Source: an uncultured Eubacterium sp.
Lineage (GTDB): Bacteria; Bacillota; Clostridia; Lachnospirales; Lachnospiraceae
Length of the DNA: 29,757 nucleotides
Direction of reading: 5' to 3'
NCBI GenBank assembly: GCA_910577295.1
Contig: CAJTLS010000029.1
Span: 2,186 to 31,942 of the forward strand
Below the pieces are notes generated by a model. It did no database searches, was not told where the DNA came from, and worked only from the letters and a program-made list of their open reading frames with translations. This document shows, in pieces, positions 1-9,500 of this stretch. Both the position numbers and the translations under genes were made by a program. The first letter of the stretch is position 1. Every line of letters starts with the position of its first letter.

Positions 1-25
1 GTTTCCCTCACTTTCTACTGTTTTA

Positions 26-2302
26 TTAGATGCTATATATGATTGTGCCAACATAAACTTCTGTCGGCATAGAAGATGTTTGCTTTGTAAACTGCATACT
101 TCCAAAAGAAATAAACCCCCCTCCAATGCCTGGTACTACCCCATCGTATATTTTGCCATTATATACATCATGTACCTCCGCTGAGATAAAATTATTAGCC
201 AACATTGACCACGGCAATGAGGTTCTGCTCACTTCTACGCCGTATTTCCCACTTGCGGGACCAGAACTCATACTAAATCGGGCAATAACTACATTGCCTA
301 TTTTCGTATATGTTCCACTCCCAAAGACAAACTTTGACGAATCGGCCGAAGGACCATGCGTTGGACTCCATGTCCCCTCCTCATAATCCGGCGTATTGCT
401 TAACCCCAGCTTATCTTTTAAATTTGCTTTCTCAAAGGCTCTGAGTTCAACGCCACCACTGATTGGATTCCAGACAGCGAGATATGTAAAATCATTTACA
501 CAATTAGCCGCATACTTCATATACGTTTTTCTTCCATCTGTTGCGTCAAGGACGTGGGAAGCAGATGTGGCATTACCATTAAAACCCTCTGCGGTAATTG
601 TTCCGTCTGCGTTCATTGTTATGTGTTTAGCGGTGGAAAATCCGTTCTGGCAATTCGTATAAAAATCAATAGCCTCGTCGTTTGCAATGAACATCTTTTC
701 GATTCCACCAGCTTTTACTTTTCCGCTATTTGTATAATACTCAACGAGGGTATGTGCGGATTCACCACCACCGATAATTGTCAATCCACCGCCACCAATG
801 GAGATGCCTTGTCCTGTGGCATCACTAGACTCAACAAATCTAATCATTGATTGGGCACCGTTTTCTCCACTAAACCAGATGTTCTTTTTACAAGTAACGT
901 TTCCGTCTAATACGGGATTTGCTCTGTGTACAAATTGATTTTTGTTCATGCCACCAAGAGTAGCAGCGTTTCCAGTTTCTCCGATTGCACTTGTTACAGC
1001 AACCCAGTCTTTCCAAGCACCACCATTCCTCATCCTTATGTGTATAGGAGATATGTTTGGCTGGTGGGGGAAATACATCTGCATGATTCTCGTCTCATCG
1101 CCCACTTCGCTGTCGATGACGTATAAAATACCATAAGAATATTCCCCGGGTATACCGTGTTTATCATTTGTCATAGTCGCATATTGTACTTTATATGCCC
1201 CAGCCGTGGTGGCATTATTCCAATCGTAATTTTCAACTACTCTATCATTTCTGATATTCTGTTTATTATTGATTAACTCCTGAATATCCGAAAAATGTTT
1301 TCCGTCTACGGTATCCGCATTTTTCGCCTTATCCCATGTAATGACTGTTGGTTCAACTGCTCCAGACGGAAGAGTACTTACAAGTGTATCCGGAAATGTT
1401 ATTTGCACAGCGTCAGCATAGTTTGTATTGGACATGCTGCATACAATAGCGTTAGACCAGCTTTCAGATTTTTGCACATAGATATCCCATGTCGACGTAT
1501 CTGATTTTATAATTGCAACTTTATACTCCGCTGGATTGTCAATAAAGAAATTGTATAGTTCGGGGTCTGTTCCATTAAGGTTTTCAAAACGTACATACAA
1601 TTTTCTGGAGTATCGCCAGTTTCTGCCGGCAATCTCAAAAATAATCGGATAATTTACATACTCTCGCAAAATTTTAATCTGTATTGTTTTTACATATCCG
1701 GGAACACCCGTTTCTCCGGGTTCCCGCGCGACCATGGAGCCGCCCAACAATATAAGTTCGTCGGACATTTCATCACCATCTTTACTGACTTTGCCATCCA
1801 GAGACGCCGCAGTCATTTCGCAAAAATCGTGAAATTCCTCTGCCGATACACATGCCTCGCTTTTATAATTAATCGTAAACTGTCCGGTTCCCGAGTAAGC
1901 AATAAAATTAGATATAACCAATTCGACAGGTATATCCTTAAATTTAGGGATATAAGTATTGTCCTCATCACAAATAGCAACGGAAAATAATATCTCATCT
2001 CCTCCGTTTACTTGTGTAAACACTCCGACCTCACGTAAATAAAAACCATCCGTCAGACCTTTGTTGTCAACGATGGTTTTTAACTCAATGGTTTTATTTT
2101 CTGCAGATACGCCGCATACGGGATAGCTTTTCCTTTTGTTTTTTAATTGCGACGTGTCGGGGAGCTGCTCTGTCTCTGCGTCCGTGTATGTGCCATCGCC
2201 GACCTCGACTCTGGTAAACATCACCACGCCCCCATCTGCCTCCGCCTGTGCCATTGTCTGTAACCCCTGATTAGTAACTACCTGCTTTGTAAAATATCCC
2301 AT
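26..2302 (-). CDS. Tail fibre / tail-collar fibre protein
   Basis: Receptor-binding fibre attached to the baseplate. The start is taken as the ATG at 2302 (MGYFTKQ), which has an AGGAGG site just upstream; an in-frame codon at 2332 would add ten residues without a good site. This gives about 758 residues. Residues 1-160 look like the phage tail-collar fibre N-terminal domain (MGYFTKQVVTNQG, then VGDGTYTD and FYLREVGVF), which docks to gpI/gpJ. A middle part has an ADTVDGKHFSD fibre repeat and a knob-like stretch ending in MRNGGAWKDWVAVTS. The C-terminal half is Gly/Ser/Thr rich, as expected of a beta-structured tip. It follows gpI with a short overlap. The last 25 bases of the window beyond its stop contain GTGAGGG, possibly the ribosome site of a further gene outside the window. 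The N-terminal domain call is firm; the receptor is unknown. Confidence 0.85.
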   Translation of the reverse strand: MGYFTKQVVTNQGLQTMAQAEADGGVVMFTRVEVGDGTYTDAETEQLPDTSQLKNKRKSYPVCGVSAENKTIELKTIVDNKGLTDGFYLREVGVFTQVNGGDEILFSVAICDEDNTYIPKFKDIPVELVISNFIAYSGTGQFTINYKSEACVSAEEFHDFCEMTAASLDGKVSKDGDEMSDELILLGGSMVAREPGETGVPGYVKTIQIKILREYVNYPIIFEIAGRNWRYSRKLYVRFENLNGTDPELYNFFIDNPAEYKVAIIKSDTSTWDIYVQKSESWSNAIVCSMSNTNYADAVQITFPDTLVSTLPSGAVEPTVITWDKAKNADTVDGKHFSDIQELINNKQNIRNDRVVENYDWNNATTAGAYKVQYATMTNDKHGIPGEYSYGILYVIDSEVGDETRIMQMYFPHQPNISPIHIRMRNGGAWKDWVAVTSAIGETGNAATLGGMNKNQFVHRANPVLDGNVTCKKNIWFSGENGAQSMIRFVESSDATGQGISIGGGGLTIIGGGESAHTLVEYYTNSGKVKAGGIEKMFIANDEAIDFYTNCQNGFSTAKHITMNADGTITAEGFNGNATSASHVLDATDGRKTYMKYAANCVNDFTYLAVWNPISGGVELRAFEKANLKDKLGLSNTPDYEEGTWSPTHGPSADSSKFVFGSGTYTKIGNVVIARFSMSSGPASGKYGVEVSRTSLPWSMLANNFISAEVHDVYNGKIYDGVVPGIGGGFISFGSMQFTKQTSSMPTEVYVGTIIYSI

Positions 2303-2312
2303 AGCCCGCCTC

Positions 2313-2912
2313 CTATTCCTGTCCTTTAGCACCTATAATAATCTTATCCGTAACCATTGTCATACCGACTATATTGACAGACGGATATATTTCCTGCTTT
2401 GATATTACATACCGCAATTTGCTGTGTACGTTTTTCGCTTTCCGGAGGATGCGCTCAAACGTGGCAACTTTATCCTCGGGAATATATTCATTGTCAATCT
2501 GTATATCAAAATATCCCTCCGGAATATTGCCGTATGCATCTTCATACCATTCTACCGTGTTCCCATTTCCAAAAATGGCATGTACAAGACGATTAATACA
2601 TCCCGTAGTTCCGGCCGTCATAACCCAGCGATATCCCTCCCGCACAAGGTCTCTTTTTTGCTGCATGGTTAAATCGCTGTCATAGTATGGGATGCGGTAC
2701 TGCGCGGCCAGAATATCCAAAATTTCCTCCGGCAGGTTGTCTACGTTACACGCTAAAACAATACGCTCCGAAAAATCCTGAAATTGTGCGGTAAGCATAG
2801 CGTCCACAAAAGACAGACATTGCAGCTCTACGGATTCGGCCGGAAACATATCCGCCAAAGCCACATCAAATATGCCTTTTCTGCCATGTGTGTACTGCGC
2901 ATAATTAGTCAT
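2313..2912 (-). CDS. Baseplate protein gpI-like (phage tail protein I)
   Basis: P2 gpI-type baseplate component that links the J wedge to the fibre. The 199-residue product has the family hallmarks: an N-terminal LADMFPAESVELQCLSFVDAM segment, a helical middle (LPEEILDILAAQYRIPYYD) and the WVMTAGTTGCINRLVHAIFG motif that precedes the beta-rich C-terminal part. It starts inside the end of the gpJ gene (8-base overlap) and ends just past the fibre start, so J, I and fibre appear translationally coupled. Order J-I-fibre is the P2 order. Length is close to that of P2 gpI. Confidence 0.85.
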   Translation of the reverse strand: MTNYAQYTHGRKGIFDVALADMFPAESVELQCLSFVDAMLTAQFQDFSERIVLACNVDNLPEEILDILAAQYRIPYYDSDLTMQQKRDLVREGYRWVMTAGTTGCINRLVHAIFGNGNTVEWYEDAYGNIPEGYFDIQIDNEYIPEDKVATFERILRKAKNVHSKLRYVISKQEIYPSVNIVGMTMVTDKIIIGAKGQE

Positions 2913-4059
2913 CCTCCAGCCCCCCGTATTTCACATTTTTCGTGCCGCAGACAGCTACACAACCGCTCTCTACAACCGTATATCGAGGAGAAACAACCTC
3001 TACCCTCTTTGCTCCGGCGCCCATAATACAATGACGCAGCATATCCGGATTAATGTCACGGCCGAGCTTTTCCGCCTGCCATCTCTTATACTTTTCAACG
3101 GCGTCTTCTATCTTTTTGTGTATTTCCGCCGCATTTTTGCGGTCAGACTCGTTAATCCAGTATTTTGCGTCTATTTCAAATTCTTCCGTGGACGGTTGTT
3201 TAACAGTGACATAATCGTTCAGCGTTTTCTTAAATTTTGATTTCACGGCATTGCCAACAGCCTGAAGCAATTCAACCGGCGGAATCGTGCCATCTTTCAT
3301 TAGAAACGTAATGATAACACGTAATGGCGACGGAGTATCAATAACAATATCGCCAATCTGACTGCTTACCTGCCGGATAATATACTTATATGCATCCTCA
3401 TTTCCCGTTGTATTATAACGGGATGTCGCAAGATAAACGCTTTCTGCGTAAGCTTCATCGTTCTGTTCATCCTCCCCGCCGGAAGATGTTGTTGTATTTA
3501 CAACATTTTGTATATATGGCAATGCCGTCACGATTGTATCAACCTCCCCCGGCTCATATCCATTTCCGGCAGTCCCGCTTTCCGTGCATAGACACAATAC
3601 TATGCCATCGGCTTTTCCGGCAGGAATAATCAGCTCTGTTGTTGACTCAAAAAAGATATCATCATCCGTTGCAAACATCGTTCCCGACGGCACAACATAA
3701 TCCTCTGTCTGTGTTTTGGATAACCATATCTGCATACTAACCATCGCCCTTTTCCCCGCCGTACGGGGAGGCTGTGAAACATTGGCTCCCAGATTGTCAA
3801 GAAACTCCCCCGTGGCATATTTCAGCAAATTCATTTTCCCAAGTTGGTCTAAATAAACCAATTTCTGATAATGCATATAGGCAATAGTATCAAGCAGCAG
3901 CTTCACCGGCTCCGCCTCCCCCAACTTGATTTCTTCGCCGGTAATTTCCTTGTAATGTTCTTCATAATAAGCGGTACACTTTTCTATCGTCTCTTTCAAG
4001 GTAGCATTATCAATAAAGGATACATCCGGATACTTGTCAAAAACGCTAATCTCGCTCAT
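2905..4059 (-). CDS. Baseplate assembly protein J (gp47-like wedge)
   Basis: Baseplate J-like wedge subunit that surrounds the hub of a contractile tail. An ATG at 4065 directly abuts the GGAGG, so the second ATG at 4059 (MSEISVF), six bases further on, is the better start, giving 384 residues. The N-terminal part carries the family pattern of a YLDQLGKMNLLKYATGEFLDNLG helix, followed by a beta-rich region with VPSGTMFATDD and GEVDTIV, and a C-terminal domain with the ATSRYNTTGNEDAYKYI stretch typical of J proteins. It overlaps the gp25-like gene upstream and gpI downstream, as in P2 (W-J-I). Confidence 0.9.
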   Translation of the reverse strand: MSEISVFDKYPDVSFIDNATLKETIEKCTAYYEEHYKEITGEEIKLGEAEPVKLLLDTIAYMHYQKLVYLDQLGKMNLLKYATGEFLDNLGANVSQPPRTAGKRAMVSMQIWLSKTQTEDYVVPSGTMFATDDDIFFESTTELIIPAGKADGIVLCLCTESGTAGNGYEPGEVDTIVTALPYIQNVVNTTTSSGGEDEQNDEAYAESVYLATSRYNTTGNEDAYKYIIRQVSSQIGDIVIDTPSPLRVIITFLMKDGTIPPVELLQAVGNAVKSKFKKTLNDYVTVKQPSTEEFEIDAKYWINESDRKNAAEIHKKIEDAVEKYKRWQAEKLGRDINPDMLRHCIMGAGAKRVEVVSPRYTVVESGCVAVCGTKNVKYGGLEDD

Positions 4060-4414
4060 ACTCATCCTCCTCCCCGACTTCCTCTTCTATGTCAGAATCT
4101 GACATGTCATATTTATATTCGCCGTTTATGGATAAATAAACAACAGGGAACAAAACCTCCTCCCCGCTGTCAAACTCTATATTGTCGACAGTGAGCTGCG
4201 GAATAAACCGCTCAATATTATCATATACATCCGCCACATATTTTGTCGTTGCCAAAGGCAACGGGCAATCAATAATATCCGGATTTATCCCCATATCACG
4301 GTGACAGACAAAACTGCCGGAAAAAGACGAAAGTAACGTATGCGCCATCTGGATTAGGCGGTCGCTCTCGCTCAATCCGTCTCCTAAAACAAAAGTAACA
4401 CTTCCTAACTGCAT
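4046..4414 (-). CDS. Baseplate protein W / gp25-like
   Basis: A 122-residue protein in the W slot between gpU and gpJ. The GpW/gp25 family forms part of the inner baseplate and nucleates sheath assembly. Visible features fit: LSESDRLIQMAHTLLSSF near the N-terminus, GINPDIIDCPLP in the middle, and FIPQLTVDNIEF near the C-terminus, the usual position of the family's conserved P-R/Q-hydrophobic turn. The very acidic tail (about 20 residues, mostly E and D) is unusual and overlaps the start of gpJ. Sequence identity to P2 W is visibly low, so the call rests on length, pattern and position. Confidence 0.72.
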   Translation of the reverse strand: MQLGSVTFVLGDGLSESDRLIQMAHTLLSSFSGSFVCHRDMGINPDIIDCPLPLATTKYVADVYDNIERFIPQLTVDNIEFDSGEEVLFPVVYLSINGEYKYDMSDSDIEEEVGEEDEYERD

Positions 4415-4425
4415 GCCATCACCCC

Positions 4426-4944
4426 TTAATATTCCTCCAGCGTCGCATTCACACTGGCTTTTGCTATCTTACCGCCATGATATATAACATCGTATTCTTC
4501 CGATATTTTCGACATCCTCCATTTCGCTCCGATTTTATTTGTTCCAACATAAAAGGCATCCACTTTTCCTTTTTCTACGATTTCCTGCAACTTTTTTAAC
4601 GTAGTATAGGGTTTATATCCAAACCGCGCGTCAATGATAATCTCAAAGCTGAGAGAGCGCATATCCGGCCCTAAAAACTCGGATTTGGACTTTTTCCCTA
4701 TAATTTCGTGGCTCGTCCATCTACCGGAAACTTCCTGCTTTAAATCCCGCAAAAAAAGCGCCGTATCCCTCGACACAAAAAAATTCAGCCCGCAAAAAGA
4801 GCAAATACTCTTTCTCCCCTTTTGCGCATTATAGACAGTAACCGGCATATCCCTTATCTGGCCGGACGGTCTTATAACCTGATTAACAAGAACTCCCTTT
4901 TTGGAGCGGGATACTTTAACTTTCTTCTTTTTCTTTTTTGCCAT
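4426..4944 (-). CDS. Phage tail protein gpU-like
   Basis: 172-residue protein with the C-terminal pattern of the P2 gpU family: GPDMRSLSFEIIIDARFG, a K/L helix (LKKLQEIVEKG), WRMSKISEEYDVIYHGGKIAKASV and a terminal TLEEY. P2 gpU lies near the tip of the tail and binds the tape measure and hub. The N-terminus begins with a run of lysines (MAKKKKKKVKVSRSKKG), encoded by an A-rich tract that overlaps the end of gpV by about 29 bases. Here U sits after V rather than between tape measure and X as in P2, a reordering I believe also occurs in Gram-positive myophages. Confidence 0.72.
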   Translation of the reverse strand: MAKKKKKKVKVSRSKKGVLVNQVIRPSGQIRDMPVTVYNAQKGRKSICSFCGLNFFVSRDTALFLRDLKQEVSGRWTSHEIIGKKSKSEFLGPDMRSLSFEIIIDARFGYKPYTTLKKLQEIVEKGKVDAFYVGTNKIGAKWRMSKISEEYDVIYHGGKIAKASVNATLEEY

Positions 4945-5338
4945 ATTTAACCCCTTTTATTGTTGTATCATTGATAACTAAATTTCCATTTTGACACTCA
5001 ATTACAATTTTAGGCGCATGTACAGTTAATGTATTCTCTTTGGCGTCATATCGGACATAGGCATCATCGCCAAAATTTTTCTGCACGCCGTTTACCACAG
5101 GAGGGATATTATCCCAATTCCAGTATGTGCCAAGCACAACTGCCTGCGATATCTCCGTATACACAACAACAACCATATCGTTTACTTCCGGAGGGAAAAA
5201 TTCCCGCCCCGGCGACAAAAAGGGTAGAAAATCTGTCGTTGCATCATCTTCGTCCGGATAGGCAACAGCCACCATCCCTTTTTCCCTTTGGACTGCGGAT
5301 ACATAACCTATCCTTATCTTGTTCTTTAATTCATCCAT
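4916..5338 (-). CDS. Baseplate spike/assembly protein V-like
   Basis: 140-residue protein in the gpV position. Residues 10-70 look like the OB-fold N-terminal domain of gpV/gp5-type spikes (IGYVSAVQREKGMVAVAYPD, then FLPFLSPG, FFPPEVNDMVVVVY and AVVLGTYWN). Residues 85-125 are short beta repeats (ENTLTVHAPKIVIE, NLVINDTTI), consistent with a short beta-helical spike stem. It is shorter than P2 gpV and lacks an obvious HxH iron-binding tip. The start has a strong AAGGAGGGG four bases upstream. It follows gpD directly, as hub and spike should. Confidence 0.8.
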   Translation of the reverse strand: MDELKNKIRIGYVSAVQREKGMVAVAYPDEDDATTDFLPFLSPGREFFPPEVNDMVVVVYTEISQAVVLGTYWNWDNIPPVVNGVQKNFGDDAYVRYDAKENTLTVHAPKIVIECQNGNLVINDTTIKGVKYGKKEKEES

Positions 5339-5349
5339 AATTCCCCTCC

Positions 5350-6363
5350 TTACAAGTCAATGCGTTTATACACTTTGTGTATATCCAGCGTCATTGCGCA
5401 GCCACCGCTTTTATTAATTTTGTAACTGACCTTATCCACATAATATTTTCCGGACAACCTGCGGAATCCCCTTAACAAAATGGTAGACGTCGCTATAATC
5501 TTCGGATTCGGAAATATTGTCAGCGACATCGTCGTTCTTTTTTTATTTTCCTCCGCCAATCTGGCTTTTGCCTTTAATTGGGCGTCTTTTTTCGAAAAGG
5601 CAGAAACATCCACGTGTAACATTCTTCCTTTTTTTCCGATTGTAATATGGTGTTTTTTATTATTGCCGGAATCGGTATATGTCACTTTCGCGCCGGTATA
5701 TGTCTTCTGCAGCGTTGTATTCCAATCCCAGCTTATTACATCACCGCCCAGCCGTGTAATAGTATCCACACACGGCTTCTTTTCGTAAGTTTCTTCGTTA
5801 AAAATTACAATCTTTCCGTTGTAAATTTTAATACCAAGTCCATAATCATTACATACAGATAACAAAAATTCGGAGTCAGACGTCTTGCTCTGCTCGATTT
5901 TTTTGATATGTATATGCGGTGCCGAATAATGCAGGGCAATCCCCGCACGTTTGGCTATTTTTCTGGCAATTTCTTTGACTGTTACATTTTTGTACGTCAC
6001 GGTTCGTTTGGTATTTTTAAATTCTCCCTTTGCCGGTATGGACACAGCTCCCAAACTACAAGTCGCCGGCGGTTCCGAAAAAGATATGTCATCCACCATC
6101 ATCCGTCCGCATTTTAAGCGATTAGTAACCCCGCTCTTTTTCCAGTTGCAAAAATAGATACTTGGACTAATCCTGTCACTTTTCTTCGGCATATAAGTAT
6201 CTATAAACCGCAGACTGCTATTGTTGAGCGTCAGGCTTATATTGTCCGTCTCCCCGCTCGCAATATCGTTATAAGTAAAATCCTCCAGACACTCCCTGAT
6301 TTCCTTTCCGATTTTGGCAATGCTGTAGGAAATGGCAACCCTTACTTTTCTTGCATTTTCCAC
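5350..6363 (-). CDS. Tail hub protein gpD-like (late control D family)
   Basis: 337-residue product of the P2 gpD / T4 gp27 hub family, a trimer capping the tube and holding the spike. It starts with GTG (6363) behind a GGAGG nine bases upstream. Supporting patterns are an N-terminal domain with DNISLTLNNSSLRF, the central VTYKNVTVKEIARKIAKRAG helix, SEFLLSVCNDYGLGIKIYNGKIVIF, and a C-terminal barrel with ATSTILLRGFRRLSGKYYVDKVSY. It lies between gpX and gpV. The P2 name 'late control' is historical; a regulatory role is not implied. Confidence 0.85.
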   Translation of the reverse strand: MENARKVRVAISYSIAKIGKEIRECLEDFTYNDIASGETDNISLTLNNSSLRFIDTYMPKKSDRISPSIYFCNWKKSGVTNRLKCGRMMVDDISFSEPPATCSLGAVSIPAKGEFKNTKRTVTYKNVTVKEIARKIAKRAGIALHYSAPHIHIKKIEQSKTSDSEFLLSVCNDYGLGIKIYNGKIVIFNEETYEKKPCVDTITRLGGDVISWDWNTTLQKTYTGAKVTYTDSGNNKKHHITIGKKGRMLHVDVSAFSKKDAQLKAKARLAEENKKRTTMSLTIFPNPKIIATSTILLRGFRRLSGKYYVDKVSYKINKSGGCAMTLDIHKVYKRIDL

Positions 6364-6366
6364 AAA

Positions 6367-6564
6367 TTACCGCCTCCAATCCTCATAAGATGCTTCGTCC
6401 ACGGCCGGCAAATCCGGAATATATACATAAGTTCCGGCATCAAAAACAGCAACGGCAACCAAAAACGGATTGTTCTCCAAAAGCAAGTCAGCTTTCATTT
6501 CGTCCCCATACACGCGCTTGGCAATCATATCCCATGTATCGCCCAATCTCGTCTCGTAAAACAT
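6367..6564 (-). CDS. Tail protein X (LysM-like)
   Basis: 65-residue protein of the phage tail X family, which carries a LysM-like fold and sits in the baseplate hub region. The fold pattern is visible: YETRLGDTWDMIAKRVYGDE, LLLENNP, then AGTYVYIPDLP. It lies 12 bases after the tape measure stop and just before gpD, as in P2 and Mu-like tails. The start has AGGAGGCGG a few bases upstream. Confidence 0.88.
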   Translation of the reverse strand: MFYETRLGDTWDMIAKRVYGDEMKADLLLENNPFLVAVAVFDAGTYVYIPDLPAVDEASYEDWRR

Positions 6565-6576
6565 ATTTCCCGCCTC

Positions 6577-9500
6577 CTATGCCAGAGATACCCTCCCATT
6601 TTCTTTTTTGTATCGTTTCATAAATCTCTCAAACCTTGCATAATCATCCTGCAATGCATTTTTTATCCTGCTTTCATCGGCATCTCCGTTTATTACGATA
6701 TTAGGGGAATACTGTATCACAACCGGCGGCTCCGTCTGTCTATTATTACCGGCAGTTCTCTTATTGCCGGAGTCAGACGAATAAGACATAATGCTCTGCG
6801 ACATCCCCGTAAAACCGGCTGCATTATTTTTAATACCAAGTATCTCCATCGTCCGATAAAGCAAACGATAAGCATTCGGGGAGCCATCCAGTGGAATCAC
6901 AACCTCCGGAAAACCGGCCTCCGCAAGCAGTGAAAACTCCGGTTTTGTAATAAAGCCGCCCTTGGCACGTTTCTTCACTTTTTGCGTCTTGTTCTTTCCG
7001 CCCTTATTGCCATTCTTTATATCAATCTTCGAAGTATCCCCAACAAAAGTAACTGGTATTTCTATGGGAATACTCCCCTTAGACACCGTCGATAACTCTC
7101 GTTTTATACCATCCGCCGCCCGACGGGTATCTGCTTGAATTCCCTCAATATTAATCTCATTGACCTCAAGTGTTGTCTGCAACTCAATTTTTTCTTCATA
7201 AGGGCTTTTAAACTTCTTTCCCGAAGAAAAATGAGTGTTTATAATATCTTTCGATTTTTTCCTTAATGTTTTAAAAGTTCCCTCTTCTCCCCCCGAAAAG
7301 AATTGTTCAAACATATCGCTGATATTCGCAATCTCGCCCCAGCGTCCACCGATTTTATCCAGCCCAAAACTTATCGTATCCGCATTAACACCAAGTTGGG
7401 ATGTAGGATTCATTTCTTTGACGCCCTGAAAAATCTCTTTTGCGGCGCTTATATCACCATCCGACATATACTGATTATTTTGTATCTTTTTACCATAGGT
7501 ATCCATGGCCGTATTGTATAAAAATTCTTGCCCTTTGTCTTTTGCCTTTTGTATTGTTTCGCTACGTGCCTCTTTTGCCTGCTGCATTTCTTTTTCATAC
7601 GTTTTTTTATCAATTTGGCCGGACTTATACTGCTGGTTTATGGATGTAGCAAGTGTTGTAAACGCCTCATCGGCGCCGTTCTCTACCTCTTTTACATTCT
7701 TTTGCAGCTCTTCTTTGAGATTTTTATACGAATCTGCGTTTAAATCCTTACCGCTCCACTTCGCATTAAGCAAATCCCACTTTGCATCGTTTTCCGCTTC
7801 CGTAACAGTTTTTGTTGCCTCCGATATCTGTTGGAGCAGTCCGTTAATTTCCTCCCGCAAATCCGGAGTAAATCCCTCTTTTACACCTTTTTTTAATTTT
7901 TTCTCAATTTTTCCCGATAATTCCGCCACCTCGCCGTCCAGCTTACTGAAGAAACTGTTGTTATTTTTAATAACACTCTCATATTCCTGTGAATCTTTAC
8001 TGAACAGAACCGAGGCGGCGACATTTACCTCGTATCCCTTTCTGTCAACCAGTTTCTGGGCGGAGTCGACAAATTGCTTGATATTGCTTTCGTAGTCAGA
8101 GACATCCGTTTCCGTCATTTTCATGCCGATGGAAAACTTCCAATCCAGCATATTTAATCTCTGATTCGCCTCTTTTAAACTGTCGGCAAATCCGATCGAC
8201 TCCTTTTTAACCGACAACAGCTCGCGAACCCGCTCCAGTTTGCGCGCTCCCACGATTTTGGCGGCGGCAATCTTTATATCATCCATAGAGAGGGCAATAT
8301 CACCAAACGTCTCTGCCAGACTTTGTTCTTTCATGGCATTGTTGTAGCTTTTTACCGCTGCGCATACTCCGGCAATAGCCGTAACCGCAGCCGTGCCAAT
8401 AAAAAAACTCTTGCTTGCAAGACTCAGCGCCGAAAAACCAGAAACAAGACTTTTAATCCCGCTGACTGCACCAGTTATCCCGCTGGCTATTTTATGCGTA
8501 GCAAAAGCGGCGCCAATACTGGTTAAAGTTCCCGTAATCACATGCGGATGAGATACTAACCATCCCCCTAACTTTAACACAGGTGTCGCAAGGACGCTTA
8601 CCGCCTCCCCCACCTGCGCAATATTTCTTTTTATCGTCGGGAATTTCTCTTTGAAACTTTTAGCAAATCCACCAACCCATTTCGTGCCGTCGGATACGAG
8701 TTCCCTCAATGGCTCTTTTAACTCGTTATAAATTTCCAGCCCCGCGCCATCAAGCGCCGACTTAAACAGCGTGACATCGCCCTCCAGATTATCCAGTTTT
8801 GTATTTGCCATCTCTTCTGCGGCACCCTTACACTCATCAATGGATTTACTGAGTTTTTTATAGTCCTTATCCGTAGCATTTACAACCGCTAACAATCCGG
8901 ACATCCCGGTCTTTCCCGCCAGCATGCCTGCATATTTCATCTGTTTATCCTTTCCCTTTATTTTCTTTAGTGATTCTCTTGTTTCATCAATAACCGTGCG
9001 GAAAGACTTCATATTTCCTTTGGAATCTTTTAGCTTAATCCCCAGCGCTTTCATTGCGGTCGCAGACTCTTTTGTCGGCTTTGCCATGCGCGTCAGCCAT
9101 GACCGCACGGATGTACCGGCCTGACTCGCCTTTATCCCGCTGTTTGCCATCAGGCCAAGCGCAATCGCCGTATCCTCCACACTGTATTTCATGGTTCCCG
9201 CCAATGGCGCCGCATACTTAAACGATTCTCCCAGCTTGCCGACATCAGTGTTGGAATTGGTAGCTGCTGCTGCCAGCACATCGGTAAAATGCACAGCCTC
9301 TTTGGCTTTCATATTAAATGCCGTCATGGAATCCGTAACAATATCCGATACTGTCGCTAATTCTTCACCGGACGCAGACGCCAAATTCATTGTCGCCGGA
9401 ACCGCCGCTATCATCTGCTTTGTATCCCATCCGGCCATCGCCATATATTCCATTGCCTGACCGGACTCTTTGGCCGTCCATTTTGTCGTGGCGCCAAGCT

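Noticed and set aside
126..850. Several plus-strand frames opposite the tail fibre
   Set aside because: Antisense shadows of a well supported gene; compositions are Cys/Ser/Phe rich without motifs. The same holds for all other plus-strand frames in the window.
4900..4944. Lysine run at the gpU start as a slippage frameshift site
   Set aside because: The frame is continuous across the A-rich stretch and no alternative open frame continues from it.
7505..8095. 196-residue plus-strand frame opposite the tape measure
   Set aside because: Long only because the opposite strand is helical, Lys/Glu rich coding sequence; its translation is a Ser/Phe/Leu-rich shadow that mimics a membrane protein.
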